A stretch of DNA of 64,000 nucleotides, taken from Alphaproteobacteria bacterium (GTDB lineage: Bacteria; Pseudomonadota; Alphaproteobacteria; Caulobacterales; Hyphomonadaceae). The stretch lies in NCBI GenBank assembly GCA_009909065.1, contig JAAANZ010000095.1:19959-83958 (forward strand), written 5' to 3'. The notes under the pieces were generated by a model, which saw only the letters and a program-made list of their open reading frames with translations, did no database searches and was not told the origin of the DNA. Positions 63,879 to 64,000 of the stretch are shown one piece after another. The translations under genes and the position numbers were made by a program. The first letter of the stretch is position 1. Each line of letters opens with the position of its first letter.

Positions 63879-64000
63879 GCCCCCCCTGTCGCAGGCCTCG
63901 GTCCGGTCGGGCGCCATGGGCGCTCGCGTTCCGGGCTCGTTGACGGAGGCCGGACCGCGATCGGGTGATGCCGTGGCATCGTCATCGAGGGCAAATTCCT

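Noticed and set aside
62598..63968. Plus-strand open frame of 456 codons at the right end
   Set aside because: It runs opposite the TIR gene and its upstream gene, crosses their gap, and shows no motif; the minus-strand TIR pattern is clear.

Overview
The window is GC-rich, densely coding bacterial chromosome, most likely from an alphaproteobacterium near Caulobacterales/Maricaulales (Hyphomonadaceae-like). The evidence is a sciP gene beside a fliF-fliG-flbE-fliN type operon, the alphaproteobacterial order rnd-lptC-lptA-lptB-rpoN-hpf-ptsN, a UrcA-family secreted protein, an SDHAF4/DUF1674 gene and GC-biased codon use. No phage, insertion sequence, CRISPR array or rRNA operon was seen, and no stretch over 300 bases lacks a gene.

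Layout. 1-2158: sulfur unit on the minus strand (SulP transporter, cut by the window edge, plus a persulfide-dioxygenase-like hydrolase) behind a promoter that carries a perfect 10-bp inverted repeat. 2186-7728: envelope and nitrogen-regulation locus (ptsN, hpf, rpoN, lptB, lptA, lptC, rnd). 7892-10113: ergothioneine pair egtB-egtD. 10194-17389: a tight four-gene operon that I regard as the most novel part of the window. It encodes a two-TM, RCK-like protein ending in a RyR domain, an unknown domain fused to a GH108 muramidase, a TPR-S-like region fused to two trypsin-like proteases, and a small RyR protein. Next to it lies a small gene (17408-17740) with a LexA-type box at its start. 18015-30465: clpB, UrcA protein, two M23 peptidases, the AsmA-like YdbH protein, an intergenic mosaic-type repeat, an esterase, a TetR regulator and a flavin monooxygenase.

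30574-42064: two hotdog thioesterases, proB, then tsaE-amgK-murU (tRNA t6A and peptidoglycan recycling), addB-addA (double-strand break repair) and trxA. 42086-51617 (minus): membrane protein, purH, a FlaA1/WbpM-type sugar epimerase, a heparinase-like protein, rpe, a glycine-zipper lipoprotein, rsmB and htpX. 51729-54576: sdhE4-like gene, then a compact flagellar rotor operon whose FliF is only 213 residues and lacks most of the normal ring-building domains, followed by sciP. 54708-60285: mnmA, a cyanide-insensitive type cytochrome bd operon with a 41-residue DUF2474 gene, a two-TM protein of unknown function and rlmB. 60384-64000: tRNA-Tyr, tRNA-Gly, an AGCS alanine/sodium symporter broken by one missing A, a membrane-anchored TIR protein and an unknown partner gene whose frame stays open to the window edge.

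Genes work together as short same-strand runs with 1- or 4-base stop/start overlaps (egtBD, the RyR/protease operon, proB-tsaE, amgK-murU-addB, the fli operon, cydA-cydB-DUF2474). Such overlaps imply translational coupling. The two sets most worth experimental attention are the RyR/muramidase/protease operon and the reduced flagellar rotor operon.
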